Of a stretch of DNA of 64,000 nt, positions 61,202 to 64,000 are shown one piece after another (position 1 is the first letter of the stretch; the number at the start of each line of letters is the position of its first letter). Source of the stretch: Kocuria dechangensis. GTDB lineage: Bacteria > Actinomycetota > Actinomycetes > Actinomycetales > Micrococcaceae. The stretch spans positions 1 to 64,000 of the forward strand of contig NZ_BMEQ01000016.1 in NCBI RefSeq assembly GCF_014636775.1. The letters are read 5' to 3'. A program made the position numbers and the translations under genes. Below the pieces are notes generated by a model. The model searched no databases. It saw only the letters and a list, made by a program, of their open reading frames with translations, and was not told the DNA's origin.

Positions 61202-62848
61202 ATGGACGCCACAGCCCAGCAGGGAACAGCCCCGCAGGGGCAGGACGCGCAGACCCTGCGCCCCGCCCGGCCCCGGCCGCTCGGCCTCGCCGAGGTCGCA
61301 CGGCTCGCGGGCGGCTCCCCGGCCCCCGGCGCCGCGCCCGGCCCGGAGATCACCGGCGTCTCCCTCGACTCCCGCGCGGCGCGCCCCGGGGACCTCTACG
61401 CGGCGCTGCCCGGCGCCCGCGTGCACGGGGCCCGGTTCGCCGCGGACGCCCGGCGGGCCGGCGCGGTCGCCGTGCTCACCGACGCCGAGGGGCAGGCGCT
61501 GCTGGAGGGCTCCGGCCCGGACCTGCCCGTCGTCGTGTCCCCCGACCCCCGCCGCGCCGTGGGCGCGATCGCGGCCCGCGTGTACGGCTCCCAGCCCCAG
61601 GACGGCACGGCCCCCACCCTGTTCGCCGTCACCGGCACCAACGGGAAGACCACCACCACCTACTTCACCAACTCCCTCCTGCGCGCCCTGGGCCACCGCA
61701 CCGGCCTGATCGGCACCATCGAGATCCTCGCCGGCGAGGAGTCCATCCCCTCCCGGCTGACCACCCCCGAGGCCCCCCACGTCCACTCCCTGCTCGCCCT
61801 GATGCGCGAGCGCGGGATCACCGCCGCGTCCATGGAGGTGTCCTCCCACGCCCTGGAGTTCCACCGCGTGGACGGGGTGCGCTACGACGTCGCGGGCTTC
61901 ACGAACCTCACCCAGGACCACCTCGACCTGCACGGGTCGATGGAGGAGTACTTCGCCGTCAAGGCGCAGCTGTTCACCCCCGAGCGCACCCGCCGCGCCG
62001 TCGTCCTCGTCCAGGACGCCGACGACGCGTGGGGACGGCGCGCGGCCGAGCACGCCCGCCGGGAGCTGGGCGCCGAGAGCGTCGCCGCGGTCGCCCTCAC
62101 CCCCGGCGCGCTGCCCGACCCGGACTGGACCCTGGCCGACGTCGCCCGCCGCGGCGTGGGCCACTCCTTCGTGCTGCGCCACCGCGACGGCCGCTCGCTG
62201 CGGGTCTCCACCGGCCTGCCCGGGGACTTCAACGTCGCCAACGCCGCGCTCGCCGTCCTGATGGTCGTCGCCTCCGGGGCCGACCTCGACGCCGTCCAGC
62301 GCGCCCTCGACGAGACCGACCCGCTCACCACGGACGTGCCCGGCCGGATGCAGCTGATCGGGACCGAGCCCACCGCCGTCGTGGACTTCGCGCACAACCC
62401 CGATGCCCTGCGCCGCGCCCTGGCCGCCGTCGAGCCGCCCGAGGGCGACGGGCGCGTCATCGTCGTCTTCGGGGCCACGGGGGAGCGGGACCGCACCAAG
62501 CGCCCCGTGATGGGCGAGATCGCCGCCCGGCACGCCGACGTCGTGGTCGTCACCGACGACGACCCGCACGACGAGGAGCCCGCCGGGATCCGCGAGGAGG
62601 TCGCCGCCGGCGCCCGGGCCGCGCAGGCGGCCGGCGCCCGCGCCGCCGAGGTGCTGGTGGTCGCCCCCCGCGCGGAGGCGATCCGCGCCGCGGTCGCCAT
62701 GGCCCGGCCCGGGGACTCGGTGCTCGTCGCCGGGCGCGGGCACGAGACGGTCCAGGAGATCCGGGGCGTGGACCACCCGCTGGACGACAGGGAAGAGCTG
62801 CGGGCCGCACTGGCCGACGCGCAGCAGGGCCGTTGGGAGGACCGATGA
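61202..62848 (+). CDS. murE: UDP-MurNAc-tripeptide synthetase (probably L-lysine adding)
   Basis: A 548-residue Mur ligase adding the third residue of the stem peptide. ATP loop GTNGKTTTT with Lys149, MEVSSHALEFHRVDGV, NLTQDHLDLHGSMEEYF (carbamylated Lys region) and DFAHNPDALRRAL. The substrate motif after VVVTD is DDPH (453-456), where meso-DAP enzymes have DNPR. The lack of Arg suggests lysine (see findings). ATG 61202 follows GAAGGAC. The stop overlaps the murF ATG. Confidence 0.93.
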   Translation: MDATAQQGTAPQGQDAQTLRPARPRPLGLAEVARLAGGSPAPGAAPGPEITGVSLDSRAARPGDLYAALPGARVHGARFAADARRAGAVAVLTDAEGQALLEGSGPDLPVVVSPDPRRAVGAIAARVYGSQPQDGTAPTLFAVTGTNGKTTTTYFTNSLLRALGHRTGLIGTIEILAGEESIPSRLTTPEAPHVHSLLALMRERGITAASMEVSSHALEFHRVDGVRYDVAGFTNLTQDHLDLHGSMEEYFAVKAQLFTPERTRRAVVLVQDADDAWGRRAAEHARRELGAESVAAVALTPGALPDPDWTLADVARRGVGHSFVLRHRDGRSLRVSTGLPGDFNVANAALAVLMVVASGADLDAVQRALDETDPLTTDVPGRMQLIGTEPTAVVDFAHNPDALRRALAAVEPPEGDGRVIVVFGATGERDRTKRPVMGEIAARHADVVVVTDDDPHDEEPAGIREEVAAGARAAQAAGARAAEVLVVAPRAEAIRAAVAMARPGDSVLVAGRGHETVQEIRGVDHPLDDREELRAALADAQQGRWEDR

Positions 62849-64000
62849 TCGAACTGACCGCTGCACAGATCGCGCAGATCACGGAGGGCCGCGCCGCCGG
62901 CGACACCGGGGCGGTCGTCGTCGACCACGTGACCACCGACTCCCGCGAGGCACGCCCGGGGACGCTCTTCGTCGCCAAGCCCGGGGAGGTGACCGACGGC
63001 CACGAGTTCGTGGGCGCCGCTTTCGCCGCCGGGGCCGTGCTCGCCCTGGCCGAGCGCGAGGTCGCCGACGCCGCGGGCGTCGTCTACCCCTCCGTGATCG
63101 TCCCCGACGTGGTCGAGGCGATGGGCCGGCTGGCCGCCTGGGTGGTCGCCCACCTGCGCGCCGACCACGAGGTCAAGGTGATCGCCGTGACCGGCTCCGT
63201 GGGCAAGACCACCACCAAGGACCTGCTCCGGGGGATCTTCTCGGCCGAGGGGCCCACCGTCGCCCCGCAGGGCTCCTACAACGGGGAGGTCGGCGTCCCG
63301 CTGACCGTCTTCACCGCCGGGCCCGACACCCGCTTCCTGATCATCGAGATGGGCGCCACGAAGATCGGCAACATCGACTACCTCTGCCGGATGGTCCGGC
63401 CGAACATCGGGGTCGTGCTCTGCGTGGGCTCCGCCCACGCCGGGGAGTTCGGCGGGACCGCCAACATCGCCCGGGCGAAGGGGGAGCTCGTCGAGTCCCT
63501 CGGCGCGGACGGGGTCGCGGTGCTCAACGACGACGACGCCGCCGTGCGGCAGATGCACCGCCGCACCGCGGCCCCCGTCGTGCTCTTCGGCGAGTCCCCG
63601 GCGAACGCCCTGCCCGAGGTGCCCGCGGCGCGCGTGCACGCGTCCGGGGTGCGCCTGGGCGCCGCCGGCAACCCCGAGTTCGACCTGCACTTCCCGGACG
63701 GGTCCGTGCACCGGGTCGCGTCCCGGCTGATCGGCGACCACCACGTGTCGAACCTCCTCGCCGCGGCCGCCGCCGCCTTCACGGCCGGCGTGGCCCCGGA
63801 GCGGATCGCCGCCTCGCTCAACGCCCAGGGCGCCGCCAGCCGCTGGCGGATGGAGCGCACCGAGCGCCCCGACGGCGTGACCGTGATCAACGACGCCTAC
63901 AACGCCAACCCCCAGTCCATGCGGGCCGCCCTGCAGACCCTCGCCCAGCTGGGCCGCGGCACCGGCGGTGCCGCGCCCCGGCGGACCTGGGCCGTGCTGG
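62845..64000 (+). CDS. murF: UDP-MurNAc-pentapeptide synthetase, partial at right edge
   Basis: The first 385 residues of MurF, which adds D-Ala-D-Ala. ATP loop is VTGSVGKTTTK (Lys121), then NGEVGVPLTVF, IEMGATKIGNI, GSAHAGEFGG, LIGDHHVSNLLAAAAAA and INDAYNANPQSM. It continues beyond the window. ATG is within the murE stop. Confidence 0.95.
   Translation, partial: MIELTAAQIAQITEGRAAGDTGAVVVDHVTTDSREARPGTLFVAKPGEVTDGHEFVGAAFAAGAVLALAEREVADAAGVVYPSVIVPDVVEAMGRLAAWVVAHLRADHEVKVIAVTGSVGKTTTKDLLRGIFSAEGPTVAPQGSYNGEVGVPLTVFTAGPDTRFLIIEMGATKIGNIDYLCRMVRPNIGVVLCVGSAHAGEFGGTANIARAKGELVESLGADGVAVLNDDDAAVRQMHRRTAAPVVLFGESPANALPEVPAARVHASGVRLGAAGNPEFDLHFPDGSVHRVASRLIGDHHVSNLLAAAAAAFTAGVAPERIAASLNAQGAASRWRMERTERPDGVTVINDAYNANPQSMRAALQTLAQLGRGTGGAAPRRTWAVL

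Overview
The window is a 64-kb stretch of a very GC-rich (roughly 73 % by eye) actinobacterial chromosome. Gene content points to a Micrococcaceae member, most likely Kocuria or a close relative. The evidence is mycothione reductase, GarA, FtsR and PknL-type genes, leaderless starts behind TANNNT -10 boxes, many GTG starts, and a MurE whose substrate motif (DDPH) is not the meso-DAP type (DNPR), as expected for an L-Lys peptidoglycan. The genus is inferred from genes only. I see no phage, transposase, integrase, CRISPR array or rRNA. There is one tRNA, tRNA-Pro(GGG).

Left part (0-11.98 kb): a GyrI-like protein and a dicarboxylate/amino-acid symporter, then a block in the same order as M. tuberculosis Rv1691-Rv1700. 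It holds a TPR-like protein with an exceptional Arg/Gly/Asp repeat domain, a HAD phosphatase, a small protein, tlyA, nadK, recN, pyrG and an ADP-ribose-type Nudix hydrolase. Several genes overlap by 4-8 nt.

Accessory segment (12.0-24.1 kb): this sits where other actinobacteria carry xerD. It holds a propionate/2-methylcitrate module (prpD-prpB-prpC behind a GntR regulator, with divergent prpE and two palindromic operators), a two-gene encapsulin nanocompartment (an EncFtn-type ferritin-like cargo with a C-terminal loading peptide, plus the shell protein), and a CitA/CitB-like two-component system divergent from dctA.

Core segment (24.2-31.5 kb): parA-like, scpA, scpB, rluB, tyrA, cmk and der follow the Rv1708-Rv1713 order, then tRNA-Pro. 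Next (31.5-37.2 kb) come a small membrane protein, an adenine-deaminase-type add gene, and gcvH-garA-ftsR-BFN-merR (order of Rv1826-Rv1830), closing with an orphan ParA-like ATPase.

Metabolic stretch (37.5-49.7 kb): pyruvate carboxylase, a PaaK-like adenylate-forming enzyme, mycothione reductase, a long-chain acyl-CoA synthetase, a small membrane protein, an alpha/beta hydrolase, plsC and class II DAHP synthase. Then (49.7-55.9 kb) come a PASTA kinase (PknL-like), a LysM lytic transglycosylase, an Rv2175c-like DNA-binding protein, a polyprenyl diphosphate synthase and DNA polymerase IV.

Right end (55.9-64 kb): the dcw cluster begins with a DUF3040 protein, mraZ, rsmH, ftsL, ftsI, murE and murF, the last cut by the window edge. 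Convergent gene pairs are mostly separated by strong GC hairpins.
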